NCBI GenBank assembly: GCA_002749205.1
Contig: PDOP01000042.1
Span: 10,495 to 57,741, forward strand
Source: Treponema sp.
GTDB taxonomy: Bacteria; Spirochaetota; Spirochaetia; Treponematales; Treponemataceae
Reading direction: 5' to 3'
Length of the DNA stretch: 47,247 bases
How positions within the stretch are numbered: position 1 is the stretch's first letter; every line of letters begins with the position of its first letter. Under the pieces are notes generated by a model. That model saw only the letters and a program-made list of their open reading frames with translations. It did not search any database and had not been told where the DNA came from. Made by a program: the position numbers and the translations under genes. This document shows positions 33,040-42,411 of the stretch, one piece after another.

Positions 33040-34106
33040 TTTTTTGCTCCTTTTACATAACCGTACTTTCTTGGTATAATTTTATTTAAGAAAGGCGTTA
33101 CGGCGTTCATGGTTAAAATACTGAACATAACCCCTTCCGGTAATGAACTGAATACTCGCATCGCAACAGTAAGAACACCACAACCTACACCGAAAATAAT
33201 ACGCCCAATAGGCGTAACGGGTGAAGTTACATAATCCGTTGCCATAAACACAGCACCAAGTAAAAGACCGCCGGATAAAACAGTCAACACAGGGTCAATA
33301 CCGAGTATCCAAGCAAAAATTGCCGATGAAAGAATCATAGAAACAGGTATTCTCCAGTTTACTGTTTTTGTTACCAACAAGAAAACCAACGAAATTAAAA
33401 TCAGCAATGCAGGAGACTCTCCTAATGAACCTCTGTGATTACCGATGAGTAAGGATAAATAAAACTCAAACTTTGAATCAAAACCCAAATTTGTTGCTAA
33501 ATCTGCCGCTGAAGTAATAACACCGTCTATGGGATTGATGCTCCAAAGTGGTGTTGCACCGGCAAGTGCATCTACAGTCTTTGCGGATGCTGTTGTTAAA
33601 GAATTTTGAAACTCACCGGACAGCCCCCCAAAAAAACCGCTTTGTCGAGTAGACGTCCATGAGGTCATAGGCCCTGCAAAACTCATAAATGCAACAGCCC
33701 TACCAATCAATGCAGGGTTAAATATGTTCTGTCCCAATCCGCCAAAAAATTCCTTGCCGACAACTATTGCAAAAAAAGATGATACAATTAACATCCAAAT
33801 CGGCAAAGCAGGCGGCATTACCAGTGCTAAAAGCAAACCGGTTATAATTGCCGAATAATCTTTAACTCTAACATCTCTGTGAAGTATCATTCTAAACAGA
33901 CTTTCAAACAAAACCGTTGCCAACACAGAAACACAAATTCTTATCACTGCCGCCCAAGAATACAAGTATACACTATAAATAACAATAGGTGCCAATGCTA
34001 TTACAACATTCCGCATCAATTTATGTGTAGAAACAGGTGTTACTACATGAGGGGCAGGAGCCAGAAATATTTCGTTCATATCACTTTTTATTTTTGTATC
34101 ACTCAT
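33036..34106 (-). CDS. rnfD: Rnf complex subunit RnfD
   Basis: RnfD is a multi-helix membrane subunit (356 residues) that carries a covalent FMN. The flavinylation motif is A-G-A-T-P-L, with Thr185. Other family marks are GKEFFGGLGQNIFNPALIGR near 117 and MATDYVTSPVTPIGR near 290. Length is normal. The start overlaps the last base of the rnfC stop codon. Confidence 0.95.
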   Translation of the reverse strand: MSDTKIKSDMNEIFLAPAPHVVTPVSTHKLMRNVVIALAPIVIYSVYLYSWAAVIRICVSVLATVLFESLFRMILHRDVRVKDYSAIITGLLLALVMPPALPIWMLIVSSFFAIVVGKEFFGGLGQNIFNPALIGRAVAFMSFAGPMTSWTSTRQSGFFGGLSGEFQNSLTTASAKTVDALAGATPLWSINPIDGVITSAADLATNLGFDSKFEFYLSLLIGNHRGSLGESPALLILISLVFLLVTKTVNWRIPVSMILSSAIFAWILGIDPVLTVLSGGLLLGAVFMATDYVTSPVTPIGRIIFGVGCGVLTVAMRVFSSLPEGVMFSILTMNAVTPFLNKIIPRKYGYVKGAKK

Positions 34107-35494
34107 TAACCTGCAACCTCCTCTTTAGCTTTTTTTGCTTCCTGCTTCGCCTGCTCTTTCATTTTAGCTTCACGAACCATCATCTTTCCGACTTTAAATC
34201 GCTGTACCAATTGAATTCTTGCAGGACAAGTGAACGAACAGGTTCCGCATTCAACGCAATCCAGAAGACCGCATCTGGTCGCTTCTTTTAAATCGCCTCG
34301 ATTAAGAGCTCTGACTATAAGCACCGGAGAAAGTTTACAACTACAAACACCGATACACTTTCCGCAGTTAATGCAGTCTGTCTCTTCAGCAAGTGTTACT
34401 TCCGGCTCTGTCAAAAACAAAACTCCTGAGGTGTTTTTTTGCACAGGAAAGTTAGCATTTTTCATGGAAAAGCCCATCATAGGTCCGCCTGAAATAATTT
34501 TAACTATACCCTCTTTAAGCGTAATTACTGATGGAATTAAGTCGCCTATAGATGTGCCGATTGGGGCAACAACATTTTGCGGATTTTCACAAGCCCCGCC
34601 TGAAATTGTAAACGGCCTGTCAATAAGGGGTTTTCCTAATCTAAAGGCTTCGGAAATTGCTCTTAAAGTTCCAATATTTTGAATAACACAACCAATTTGA
34701 AACGGCAAACCGCCGGAAGGTATTTCACGATTAAGAACTGCAGTCGTAAGCGTTTTTTCGCCACCTTGAGGATACTTTGTTTTGCAAAGCTGTACTGAAA
34801 TATCGTACGCTCCGGCTCCCACAGGTTTATCTTTTAAATTGTCAATTGCCTTTTGCAAAACAGGCACTAAGTCTTTTTTGTTTTCCTCTAAAACTACAAC
34901 GCCTTTTTCTGCATTTGTAATACGCATGACAATTGCCATACCGTCAACAACATCTGCCGCATGATGATATATAGTTGCCGCATCAGTGCAAAGATAAGGC
35001 TCGCATTCAGCACCGTTTCCCAAAACATATTCAATTTTGGCATCTTTTGGAGGAGATAACTTTACATGTGCAGGGAAAGAGGCGCCTCCCATTCCTGCAA
35101 TACCGGCTTCTCGAATTCTGGCAAGTGCCTCATCATGAGTGCATGTAAATGGATCCAAAACAGGCAAAAATTCTTCCCGCTCTTCTTCATCGCATTGAAT
35201 AACAATGCAAAGAGCGTCTTTATTCCCAACCACTAAGTGATTCTCGATTTTCTTTACGGTTCCCGATACAGACGAATGAACCGGAGCTGACATAAATTTG
35301 TCAGATGCCGCTATTTTTTGTCCTCGCGCAACCTTATCACCCACTTTAACCAAAACCTCGTTTGGGGCTCCACCTTGTGTAACAGGTATCCTAACTTGAT
35401 TTGTTGAAGGGAAAACCTTCACAACAGGCAAATCGGGTGCGACCGCCTTTTTTTCAGGTGGGTGGACTCCACCTTTAAATGATTTGATACTCAT
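34106..35494 (-). CDS. rnfC: Rnf complex subunit RnfC
   Basis: RnfC is the peripheral subunit that binds NADH and FMN. The 462 residues begin with the family opening FKGGVHPPEKK (from residue 5), include GAGAYDISVQLCKTKYPQGG near 225 and GNGAECEPYLCTD near 145, and end with two ferredoxin clusters (CINCGKCIGVC and CVECGTCSFTC, about 362-415) and a charged Lys/Glu tail. The frame is open 9 codons further upstream, but these overlap the promoter. ATG 35494 lies 6 nt after the -10 box and has no ribosome-binding site, so a leaderless message is predicted. It heads rnfCDGEAB-era. Confidence 0.95.
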   Translation of the reverse strand: MSIKSFKGGVHPPEKKAVAPDLPVVKVFPSTNQVRIPVTQGGAPNEVLVKVGDKVARGQKIAASDKFMSAPVHSSVSGTVKKIENHLVVGNKDALCIVIQCDEEEREEFLPVLDPFTCTHDEALARIREAGIAGMGGASFPAHVKLSPPKDAKIEYVLGNGAECEPYLCTDAATIYHHAADVVDGMAIVMRITNAEKGVVVLEENKKDLVPVLQKAIDNLKDKPVGAGAYDISVQLCKTKYPQGGEKTLTTAVLNREIPSGGLPFQIGCVIQNIGTLRAISEAFRLGKPLIDRPFTISGGACENPQNVVAPIGTSIGDLIPSVITLKEGIVKIISGGPMMGFSMKNANFPVQKNTSGVLFLTEPEVTLAEETDCINCGKCIGVCSCKLSPVLIVRALNRGDLKEATRCGLLDCVECGTCSFTCPARIQLVQRFKVGKMMVREAKMKEQAKQEAKKAKEEVAG

Positions 35495-35500
35495 AACGGG

Positions 35501-35529
35501 ATTGTATAAACAAAAAAGCATTATGTCAA
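35501..35529 (-). promoter_or_regulatory. rnf operon promoter, predicted to give a leaderless mRNA
   Basis: On the minus strand, TTGACA (35529-35524), a 17-bp spacer and TACAAT (35506-35501). CCCGTT (6 nt) then leads straight to ATG 35494, so the predicted transcription start coincides with the start codon. Confidence 0.75.
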
Positions 35530-35596
35530 TACATTATGGCAAAGAATTTACAGTAAGAATTTGTAATTGCTGTATGTATGGGGTGCGTGATTTTAC

Positions 35597-35812
35597 AAAG
35601 AAAACCGGAAAGTAAATGATATCGCTTAACCTGATTTTAAGTTCGCCGTTATCCTTTTTGGCGATTAAGCAGTATTTAAAAGCCGGTCGCCGGCAGAAGA
35701 ACGGCGTTTATATTCATCTTAAAAAGCCAAAAAGATTTAAGGCGAACGGGGGTTGAAATCGGGCAATGTTGTTACAATTATTCACTGCCTAGTGCTTTCA
35801 AAATCAACATTG
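35597..35812. repeat. intergenic repeat family C, copy 4; no gene in 35530-35850
   Basis: GTTCGCC (35641-35647) pairs with GGCGAAC (35741-35747); CTTTTTGGC (35654-35662) pairs with GCCAAAAAG (35726-35734). Inside is the hairpin GCCGG-TCG-CCGGC at 35682-35694. After it come GAAATCGGG and a separate stem GGCAATGTTG/CAACATTGCC (about 35763-35815). It is preceded by AAGAAAACCGG and TCGCTTAACCTGATTTT, shared with copies 3 and 5. Confidence 0.7.
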
Positions 35813-35850
35813 CCAATAAATTTTTATATAAAATAATTTTGATATCTTGG

Positions 35851-36348
35851 TTATTTTAATTTTGATATGTCTAAAATGTCACCACAAGTTATGTCATTTT
35901 CGGCGAACCAGCCTTTCGGAACTTCAAGTGCATATCGCACGGAATAGGTGCTTTTTATCGAAGCGGTGCTAAATGGGGTCATATCAAAGATTTCTCGAAT
36001 TTTGCCGGTGCTGTCTATGAATGCAATTGAAAGCGGGGTTGGAGTGTTTTTCATCCAGAAGGCGAGTTTTGTGTCTTTTGTGTAAATAAAAAGCATTCCG
36101 GTTCCGCTCGGTATATTTTTTCGGTGCATAAAGCCTTTAGCCTGCTCTTCTCTTGTTTTTGCAAGCTCTGTTTTAACCGGTACTACTGTGCCGTCAGATT
36201 TTTTAATGTTAAGGTTGATTTTTTCGAGCTTGCTATTTTGCGTGTCGTCTTTTTTGCATGTACACAAAGTAGCGAATAAAAACAATAGAATAAGGCACGC
36301 AATAACAGCTTTACGGAAAATCTTATTGTAGGTTAATTTAGAATTCAT
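35851..36348 (-). CDS. DUF192 family lipoprotein
   Basis: The 165-residue protein has a basic N-terminus, a hydrophobic segment (about 13-27) and a cysteine cluster LCTCK that could be a lipid attachment site. From residue 45 it is a DUF192 domain (family of secreted TTHA1943-like proteins), with the marks HRKNIPSGTGMLFIY, FWMKNTPTPLSIAFID and YALEVPKGWF. The function of the family is not settled. Its start lies 11 bp inside the upstream gene (36338-36907), so the pair is translationally coupled. Confidence 0.87.
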   Translation of the reverse strand: MNSKLTYNKIFRKAVIACLILLFLFATLCTCKKDDTQNSKLEKINLNIKKSDGTVVPVKTELAKTREEQAKGFMHRKNIPSGTGMLFIYTKDTKLAFWMKNTPTPLSIAFIDSTGKIREIFDMTPFSTASIKSTYSVRYALEVPKGWFAENDITCGDILDISKLK

Positions 36349-36907
36349 CTACAAAACTCTCTCGCCTCAATTCCGATGCCGCTTTTTCCGTGTTACTCTG
36401 CTCGATAAGCTCATTGAAAACAGTAAGGTCAATATACTTTACGGAAAGAGGTCTTTCTATGATAACTCTGGTTGTTTCGTTTTCCCATATTGCCCGTTGC
36501 GGGTTTAACTTTACAGGCTGTCCGTATTTTTTTTCAAAATGCGAATAGATTGAATAGTAGTCTATTTTATCGGTGTTGAGTTTTAGAATCATCGTATAAA
36601 GTGTTTCGGCATGAAACTGAAACCAAGCCCTGCTGACAAAAGAAACCCCTGCGGTTTCGATTGAAGAGCGATTCAAGGTTGGAAGTAGCGAAAGGTCTCT
36701 TTCTCCGCGATAGCCGAAAAGAGGGTCGGACTGTAAAACATCTTTCACAGATTCAATATCCATTCCAAGCGAAATTCCCCTGTACGATGTCGGCAAATCA
36801 CTTAAAGATTGATTTTTATCACTATTGTCTGCATCTTCGGCAGTTATGGAAAAAAACGCAAAGGTGAAAAAAAACACAAAAAATGCTCTAAAAAAAAGTT
36901 TTTTCAT
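36338..36907 (-). CDS. exported protein of unknown function
   Basis: The 189-residue protein has a signal peptide (MKKLFFRAFFVFFFTFAFF, cleavage probably after SITA near residue 23). The mature part begins with an acidic linker and contains YRGISLGMDIESVKDVLQSD, the kind of segment seen in small periplasmic proteins whose N-terminal helix follows a YRGI/LRGI-x-LGM strand, and HFEKKYGQPVKLNPQRAIWE. I cannot assign a function. ATG 36907 is preferred over one 3 codons upstream because the signal peptide then has the usual short basic start. It overlaps the DUF192 gene and follows the cyclic-nucleotide-domain gene after 35 bp, so the three may be co-transcribed. Confidence 0.75.
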   Translation of the reverse strand: MKKLFFRAFFVFFFTFAFFSITAEDADNSDKNQSLSDLPTSYRGISLGMDIESVKDVLQSDPLFGYRGERDLSLLPTLNRSSIETAGVSFVSRAWFQFHAETLYTMILKLNTDKIDYYSIYSHFEKKYGQPVKLNPQRAIWENETTRVIIERPLSVKYIDLTVFNELIEQSNTEKAASELRRESFVDEF

Positions 36908-36942
36908 CACGGGCAATGTCCTTTTTAATCAACGGTAACTAT

Positions 36943-38190
36943 TTACCAATAAACACCGTTTTTAGCACGAGCTTGTTTTCTCATGGTGTCAATTTTTTGC
37001 ATTCGCTTAAAGTATGCGGCTTGTTTTGTTAATTCAAGCTGATCGGTTATCTCTACTTTAGAGCCGTTAGATTTTATTATAGGCTCCTGCAAGAAGTCCG
37101 CAACCGCCGAAGAGACTTTATCCTTTGGTATACCACACATATTTGCCAACTCGACTATGCCAAAATTGAAGGTATACATACTGCCGGCAACGGGGGTTAT
37201 TCTGTTTTTTTCCAATTGCAATGCAAGCATATCGTACATTTTTTCAATCGGCTCTCGAATCATTGTATTTGCGAGCTGCCTGTACATAGTCCAAATTCGC
37301 TCTGCAAAAGTGGTGGTAAGACGAGCTACAAGCTGTGGCTGAGTCGAAACCATATAATTGAAGTTCTTGTAATTTACTGCCAAAAGTTGACAACCGTCTT
37401 CGGTAACAATTGCACTTGCAGAGCGAGGCTTATTTTCAAGAAGAGCCATTTCACCGAACATATCGCCCTCGTTAAGTACTGCGAGCAATACTTCGTTATT
37501 ATCAACAATCTTGGTAATCTTAACATGCCCTTTTTGTATAATATAAAGCTCAGCACCCATCTGACATTCACAGAAAACCATAGCCTCACCGTTATAAACA
37601 CGCACTGTGGAATCTTTTTTAGGCTCAAGCATCTCGGTAGTAAGCTGAACACCCATAGCTTTTATGGCACCAATGCGTTTTCTTGCCTCAAGAGCATTCT
37701 TTCCGTCAGGAGAAGATTTGAGGTAATGATAAAAAGCATATACGGCAAGATGGAATTTAGACATTCGCATATAATACTCGCCGATGGTAAAAAGGTGTGA
37801 AATATCCGTTGAAACATTCTTTTTTAAGGTTATTCTGGTCAAAGCCTCATCAAGATAGCGCATCTTCTGTGAAAACGAATAAATTATCTTCATAGCAACA
37901 GGAGTGTTTTTTTCGATTAGAGCGGGAAACTGGCCGTAAGGAACGGCGATTAAAACAACATCACTTAAGGCAATGGCGGTTTCAATATGATTATGCCTTG
38001 ACATACAAGCTACAACCCCAAGAAAGTCGCCGGGACCGAGAACATTTCCTTCCTCTTCGGCAACCACTTCAGACTCCTTGGCAATTTGAACACGCCCGTT
38101 TTGAATGATATAAAACGAATCGGTATTATTCTTGCCCTCAATGAGAATATATGAGCCCTTTTTAAATTTTACAAATGAAAGCTGTAACAA
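36943..38190 (-). CDS. protein with two cyclic-nucleotide-binding domains and a C-terminal winged-helix-like region
   Basis: The 415-residue protein has two Crp-type sensor domains: residues 1-115 (KGSYILIEGKNNTDSFYIIQ, LGPGDFLGVVACM) and about 205-315 (GHVKITKI, GDMFGEMALLENKPRSASAI). The second keeps the full phosphate-binding cassette (GEMALLENKPRSASA); the first does not (Gly-Val, no Arg), so only the second probably binds cAMP or a relative. Between them lies a TPR-like helical stretch (YYMRMSKFHLAVYAFYHYL). The C-terminus (ELANMCGIPKDKVSSAVADF) is helix-turn-helix-like, which suggests a DNA-binding regulator. The start is TTG 38190 with GGGAG 8 nt upstream. The promoter is a perfect consensus. 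Confidence 0.85.
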   Translation of the reverse strand: MLQLSFVKFKKGSYILIEGKNNTDSFYIIQNGRVQIAKESEVVAEEEGNVLGPGDFLGVVACMSRHNHIETAIALSDVVLIAVPYGQFPALIEKNTPVAMKIIYSFSQKMRYLDEALTRITLKKNVSTDISHLFTIGEYYMRMSKFHLAVYAFYHYLKSSPDGKNALEARKRIGAIKAMGVQLTTEMLEPKKDSTVRVYNGEAMVFCECQMGAELYIIQKGHVKITKIVDNNEVLLAVLNEGDMFGEMALLENKPRSASAIVTEDGCQLLAVNYKNFNYMVSTQPQLVARLTTTFAERIWTMYRQLANTMIREPIEKMYDMLALQLEKNRITPVAGSMYTFNFGIVELANMCGIPKDKVSSAVADFLQEPIIKSNGSKVEITDQLELTKQAAYFKRMQKIDTMRKQARAKNGVYW

Positions 38191-38216
38191 GTTTTTTCTC
38201 CCGCTTATATAGAGTG

Positions 38217-38245
38217 ATTATACTTTAGTTTCGGCATTTTGTCAA
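38217..38245 (-). promoter_or_regulatory. perfect consensus promoter of the double cyclic-nucleotide-domain gene
   Basis: On the minus strand, TTGACA (38245-38240), a 17-bp spacer and TATAAT (38222-38217): full match to the sigma-70 consensus. The leader is about 20 nt and contains GGGAG. Confidence 0.88.
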
Positions 38246-38263
38246 CGATACAAAAGCAATAGT

Positions 38264-38456
38264 TCGGGCGAATTTTTGCATTGCGAAATTGAAAACACAA
38301 GAACTAAATGTCCCCATTAACGCAATACAAAAAACGGGCTATCCGCTCTAATTTTAACGCCTCTACTGAATTTTAAGGCGCAGTGTTTTCCGTTACACTC
38401 CAACCACTGCTAATGCCATTCAAAACGGCACTAAAATTCCGCTTCTATCCCTTTCG
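38264..38456 (+). repeat. intergenic repeat family B, copy 1; no gene in 38246-38563
   Basis: The element contains GCATTGCGAA, GAAAACACAAG, ATTAACGCAAT, then ACGGGCTATCCGCTCTAATT, TGTTTTCCGTTACACTCCAA with CCACT, and AAAATTCCGCT-TCTATCCCTTT. All of these occur in the same order in the inverted copy at 43658-43850. Between them are segments that differ but form short inverted repeats (for example GCCATTC-AAAACGGC). The rest of the gap, 38457-38563, contains AAAGGC/GCCTTT-type short repeats and nothing I can name. Confidence 0.75.
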
Positions 38457-38563
38457 CAATGGGCTTTAAAAGTTGCAGTTTTATAAAACCAACAAGCAAT
38501 GAAAAGCTCTAAAGAGCCTTCTTTAGGCCTTAAAGCGACTGCCTTTTTAAAACAACGGTTTTA

Positions 38564-41161
38564 CTAAGTCGCCACTATATTGACAATCTTATTCGGTACA
38601 ACTATTATCTTCTTTATTGTTTTGCCCTCAGTCCATTTTTTAGCCCCTTGCGTTTGAAGAGCGATCTTTTCAAGCTCGTCTTTTGAAGTATCAAGCTCTA
38701 CTTCAAACTTATCGCGCACCTTGCCGTTAATTTGAACAACAACTGTACAGGTCGAATCGATGCAAAACTTTTCTTCATAAGAAGGCCAACGTTCATACGC
38801 AATCGATTTATCATGTCCCAACTTCTGCCAAAGCTCTTCCGCCAAATGAGGCGCATAAGGCGAAAGCAGTTTTACAAAATCCAAAAGCAGGAATTTAGGC
38901 AATTTTTTATACTTACCGGCTTCATTTATAAAAATCATCATCTGACTGATAGCCGTATTGAAATTCAGTGTCTCTGTATCGCAAGTAACCTTTTTTATGG
39001 TTTTATGCAACGATGAAGTCAGTTTTGCCGTTTCTTCCGTTGACACATCGTTACGGGACGCATCATAGGCTTCTTTTTCAAAAACAGCCCAAACTTTTTC
39101 CAAAAATCTAAACACCCCGATGAGACCTTGAGTATTCCAAGGCTTAGACATTTCAAGAGGTCCCATAAACATCGAATACAGTCTGCAAGCATCAGCTCCG
39201 TACTTCCCGATAGGCTCATCGGGCGAAACAACATTTTTAAGACTTTTCGACATTTTAGTAACAATCTGAGTCAACTTTTCGCCGGTTGCCGTTTCAATAA
39301 ATTCTGTTTCGCTTTTTTGAGTAACTTCATCGACAGGCACCAAGCTCTTGTTTTTTCTCGTATACCCAAAGGCGGTTATCAAACCTTGATTAACCAGCTT
39401 TTTAAATGGCTCGTCTTCCGTTACAAGCCCCTCATCATAAAAAACCTTATGCCAAAAACGGGCGTAAAGCAAATGCAAAACAGCATGCTCGGCACCTCCG
39501 ACATATAAATCAACCGGCAACCAGTATTTTTCTTTTTCAGAGTCAACAAAGGCTGTATCATTATTCGGGTCTAAATATCGCAAATAATACCAACAAGAGC
39601 CTGCCCACTGAGGCATTGTATTCGTTTCGCGTTTTGCATTTTCTCCGCAAACAGGACATTTTGTATTAACCCATTCATCAATTGCACTAAGAGGACTTTC
39701 ACCCGTGCCTGAGGGCTTGTAACTTTCAACCTTAGGAAGCGTAAGAGGCAATTCTTCTTCGGGCACAGGTACAGCCCCGCATTTTGGACAATGTACAATA
39801 GGTATCGGCTCTCCCCAATATCTTTGACGACTGAAAACCCAGTCTCTCAGTTTATAGTTTACCGCAGCCTTGCCTATACCTTTTTGAGTCAGCATTTCAG
39901 TAATTTTTTTTATCGCCTCAGGTGTTTTTAATCCGGTAAATTCACCTGAATTGACGGATACACCGCTTGCAGAAACACAAGCCTCAGGTGTTTTTGAACA
40001 AGCGTCTTCGGCTGTCTTTTGGCTAAATTCATCTTCAGAAGCGACAACTTGGCGAATTGGTAAGTCAAACTTTTTGGCAAAATCCCAATCCCTCTCATCG
40101 TGAGCCGGAACCGCCATAATGGCGCCCGTACCGTAGGTCAATAAAATATAATCCGAAATCCAAACCGGTATCCTATCGCCGTTTACGGGATTTTCCGCAA
40201 AAGCGCCTGTAAACACGCCTGTTTTATCTTTTGCCAAATCGGTTCTCTCTAAATCGCTTTTTTTGGAACTTGCCTCAATATATTTTTCTATATCGCCCTT
40301 TTGCTCGTCTGTTGTAATTTCGGCAACAAGCGGATGTTCCGGTGCCAAAACCATATATGTCGCTCCGAAAAGCGTATCGGGGCGGGTGGTATAAACCCTG
40401 ATTTTTTTACCCGATTTTTCGTTAATGTTCCCTTTATTACTATTAAACAACTCAAAATCAACTTCCGCACCCGAGCTTTTGCCAATCCAATTTCGTTGCA
40501 TCTGCTTTAAAGAATCAGACCAATCCAGTTTTTCCAAATCCGATAAAAGACGCTCGGCATAGGCTGTGATTTTCAAAATCCACTGACGCAGATTTTTCCG
40601 CCCGACTGTTTCGCCACAACGGTCGCATTTTCCGTCTTTAACCTCTTCGTTCGCCAACCCTGTTTTACAAGACGGGCACCAATTGATTGGGGCTTCTTTT
40701 TCGTAAGCCAAACCCCGTTTGAACAATTTCAAAAAAAGCCACTGCGTCCACTTATAATATTCAGGAGAGCAAGTTTGCACTTCCCGCGACCAATCGTACG
40801 AAAGCCCCATAGCCTTCATCTGAGAGCGAAATCTTGTTATGTTTTCTTGGGTAACCGTATTCGGGTGAATGCCTGTTTTGATAGCATAATTTTCGGCGGG
40901 TAAACCAAATGCGTCAAACCCCATAGGGTGCAGTACATTAAACCCTTGCATGCGTAAAAATCTGGAATAAATATCCGTAGCGGTATAACCCTCTAAGTGG
41001 CCTACATGTAAGCCACTGCCTGAAGGATACGGGAACATATCCAATACATAATGCCGTTTTTCTTTGGGAAAATTTTCGTCTTCATAAGTCTTAAATGTTC
41101 CTGACTTTTCCCAATAGTCCTGCCACTTTTTTTCAATTTCGGTAAAATTATAATTTGACAT
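38564..41161 (-). CDS. leuS: leucyl-tRNA synthetase
   Basis: LeuS charges tRNA-Leu. The 865-residue class I synthetase has the HIGH-type motif [11 protein letters not shown] near 47, a zinc-finger-like CPSC...CDRCGE near 160, the CP1 editing domain with [15 protein letters not shown] near 245, and [14 protein letters not shown] near 625. A C-terminal anticodon-binding and leucine-specific domain closes it ([15 protein letters not shown]). The start is ATG 41161 with GGAG before it; the 19 upstream codons of the open frame are noncoding. In the editing domain an insertion of about 22 residues contains a second copy of K-T-P-E-A, encoded by a 15-bp direct repeat (39915-39929 and 39981-39995). 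Confidence 0.97.
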   Translation of the reverse strand: MSNYNFTEIEKKWQDYWEKSGTFKTYEDENFPKEKRHYVLDMFPYPSGSGLHVGHLEGYTATDIYSRFLRMQGFNVLHPMGFDAFGLPAENYAIKTGIHPNTVTQENITRFRSQMKAMGLSYDWSREVQTCSPEYYKWTQWLFLKLFKRGLAYEKEAPINWCPSCKTGLANEEVKDGKCDRCGETVGRKNLRQWILKITAYAERLLSDLEKLDWSDSLKQMQRNWIGKSSGAEVDFELFNSNKGNINEKSGKKIRVYTTRPDTLFGATYMVLAPEHPLVAEITTDEQKGDIEKYIEASSKKSDLERTDLAKDKTGVFTGAFAENPVNGDRIPVWISDYILLTYGTGAIMAVPAHDERDWDFAKKFDLPIRQVVASEDEFSQKTAEDACSKTPEACVSASGVSVNSGEFTGLKTPEAIKKITEMLTQKGIGKAAVNYKLRDWVFSRQRYWGEPIPIVHCPKCGAVPVPEEELPLTLPKVESYKPSGTGESPLSAIDEWVNTKCPVCGENAKRETNTMPQWAGSCWYYLRYLDPNNDTAFVDSEKEKYWLPVDLYVGGAEHAVLHLLYARFWHKVFYDEGLVTEDEPFKKLVNQGLITAFGYTRKNKSLVPVDEVTQKSETEFIETATGEKLTQIVTKMSKSLKNVVSPDEPIGKYGADACRLYSMFMGPLEMSKPWNTQGLIGVFRFLEKVWAVFEKEAYDASRNDVSTEETAKLTSSLHKTIKKVTCDTETLNFNTAISQMMIFINEAGKYKKLPKFLLLDFVKLLSPYAPHLAEELWQKLGHDKSIAYERWPSYEEKFCIDSTCTVVVQINGKVRDKFEVELDTSKDELEKIALQTQGAKKWTEGKTIKKIIVVPNKIVNIVAT

Positions 41162-41189
41162 ATTTACTCCATATATACAACAAAATACG

Positions 41190-41218
41190 ATTATATCAAT
41201 TTTTAAAAAAATATTCAA
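41190..41218 (-). promoter_or_regulatory. promoter of leuS
   Basis: On the minus strand, TTGAAT (41218-41213), a 17-bp spacer and TATAAT (41195-41190), 28 nt before ATG 41161. It is divergent from the promoter of the efflux gene, with about 40 bp between the two -35 boxes. Confidence 0.8.
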
Positions 41219-41256
41219 CGCCTAAAATTTACCCGGTTTAAGTTTATCCCGTACTA

Positions 41257-41284
41257 TTGAAAATAATAAAAAAATTTATATAAT
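41257..41284 (+). promoter_or_regulatory. promoter of the cation efflux gene
   Basis: TTGAAA (41257-41262), a 16-bp spacer and TATAAT (41279-41284), 31 nt before ATG 41316. No metal-regulator operator could be recognised around it. Confidence 0.7.
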
Positions 41285-41315
41285 CAATTTAAGTCTATAT
41301 TGAAAGAGAACTAAC

Positions 41316-42293
41316 ATGGAAAAAGATATTGAAAGTAACAGATATAAAATTATTCGCCTGGCATCGGCAATCAGCATAACCGGAAACCTGGTAATTTGTG
41401 GGGCAAAATTGCTCATTGGCTTTTTTTCAGGCAGCCTTTCTGTAATTGGAGACGGAATAGATTCGGCTACAGATGTTGTTATTTCTATCCTTACTTTAGC
41501 GGTCAGTTTTGTTATGGCAAAGCCCTCCGATAAAGAGCATCCTTGGGGGCATCACCGTGCAGAAACCGTTGCCTCAATCATACTTTCTGTTATAATTTTC
41601 ATCGCAGGCTTGCAGTTGTTTTCAACATCGGTGCATAAGCTAATGACGCTGTTTAGAAGCAAAGAAGTTGGTATACTTCCACATCAACTTGCAATTTATG
41701 TAACAATTGCATCAATAGTTATGAAACTTATTCTGGCTTTTAATCAACATCTTATGGGTAAGAAAGCAAATAGCCCAATGATAATTGCAAATGCAAAAAA
41801 CATGGCAAGCGATGTTTTAATTTCAGCCTCGGTTTTAGCAGGACTCGTTGTTTCGGTTATATTTGAGTTGCCGTTTTTTGATCCTGTGATTGCTATTATC
41901 GTATCATTGTTTATCGTAAAAACAGCCGTGCAAATTTTCCTTGATTTTAATTCCGAAATAATGGACGGAAATAAAAATGAAGAATTATATAAACAATTGT
42001 TTGAGGCTGTTTTGGAAGTTGATGGGGCGAAAAATCCCCATAAGGCTCGAATCAGAAAAATGTCAAACCTCTTGGATATAGATTTAGACATTGAAGTAGA
42101 CAAAGACTTAACCGTATTGGAAGCACACCACATTTCAGAAGAAGTTGCAAAAAATATAAATATTAAGTTAAAAAATGTATATGATGTTGTTATTCATATC
42201 GAGCCTTACGGTATGGGTGAACAATATGCAGAGCAATTTGGGCTGTCTCAAAAAAGCTTAAACGAAAATTTTAGCAAAACAAAAAACGAATAA
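41316..42293 (+). CDS. cation diffusion facilitator (metal efflux) protein
   Basis: This inner-membrane exporter of divalent metal ions has six predicted helices in the first 210 residues and a cytoplasmic C-terminal domain. Of 325 residues, the metal site in helix 2 is D-x-x-x-D (GDGIDSATDVV near 48) and that in helix 5 is N-x-x-x-D (KNMASDVL near 165). The HPWGHHRAE loop is the family mark. Zinc transporters normally have His at the first helix-5 position; Asn there is known in manganese exporters such as MntE, so manganese or iron is my first guess. A DtxR-type regulator gene lies 1.6 kb downstream, but no link is shown. Confidence 0.9.
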   Translation: MEKDIESNRYKIIRLASAISITGNLVICGAKLLIGFFSGSLSVIGDGIDSATDVVISILTLAVSFVMAKPSDKEHPWGHHRAETVASIILSVIIFIAGLQLFSTSVHKLMTLFRSKEVGILPHQLAIYVTIASIVMKLILAFNQHLMGKKANSPMIIANAKNMASDVLISASVLAGLVVSVIFELPFFDPVIAIIVSLFIVKTAVQIFLDFNSEIMDGNKNEELYKQLFEAVLEVDGAKNPHKARIRKMSNLLDIDLDIEVDKDLTVLEAHHISEEVAKNINIKLKNVYDVVIHIEPYGMGEQYAEQFGLSQKSLNENFSKTKNE

Positions 42294-42411
42294 CGAACCG
42301 AGTGTAAAAAAAGTGTTTTCTTTGGCGTCAGGCAAAGTGTGTAATTTTTCTAATAGAAAAAAAACACATGCTGATATACAATGTTAGGCACAGTATTTGT
42401 ATTTTCAAACA

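Noticed and set aside
41162..41218. Upstream start for LeuS adding 19 residues
   Set aside because: The extension covers the promoter; ATG 41161 has GGAG and matches the family start.
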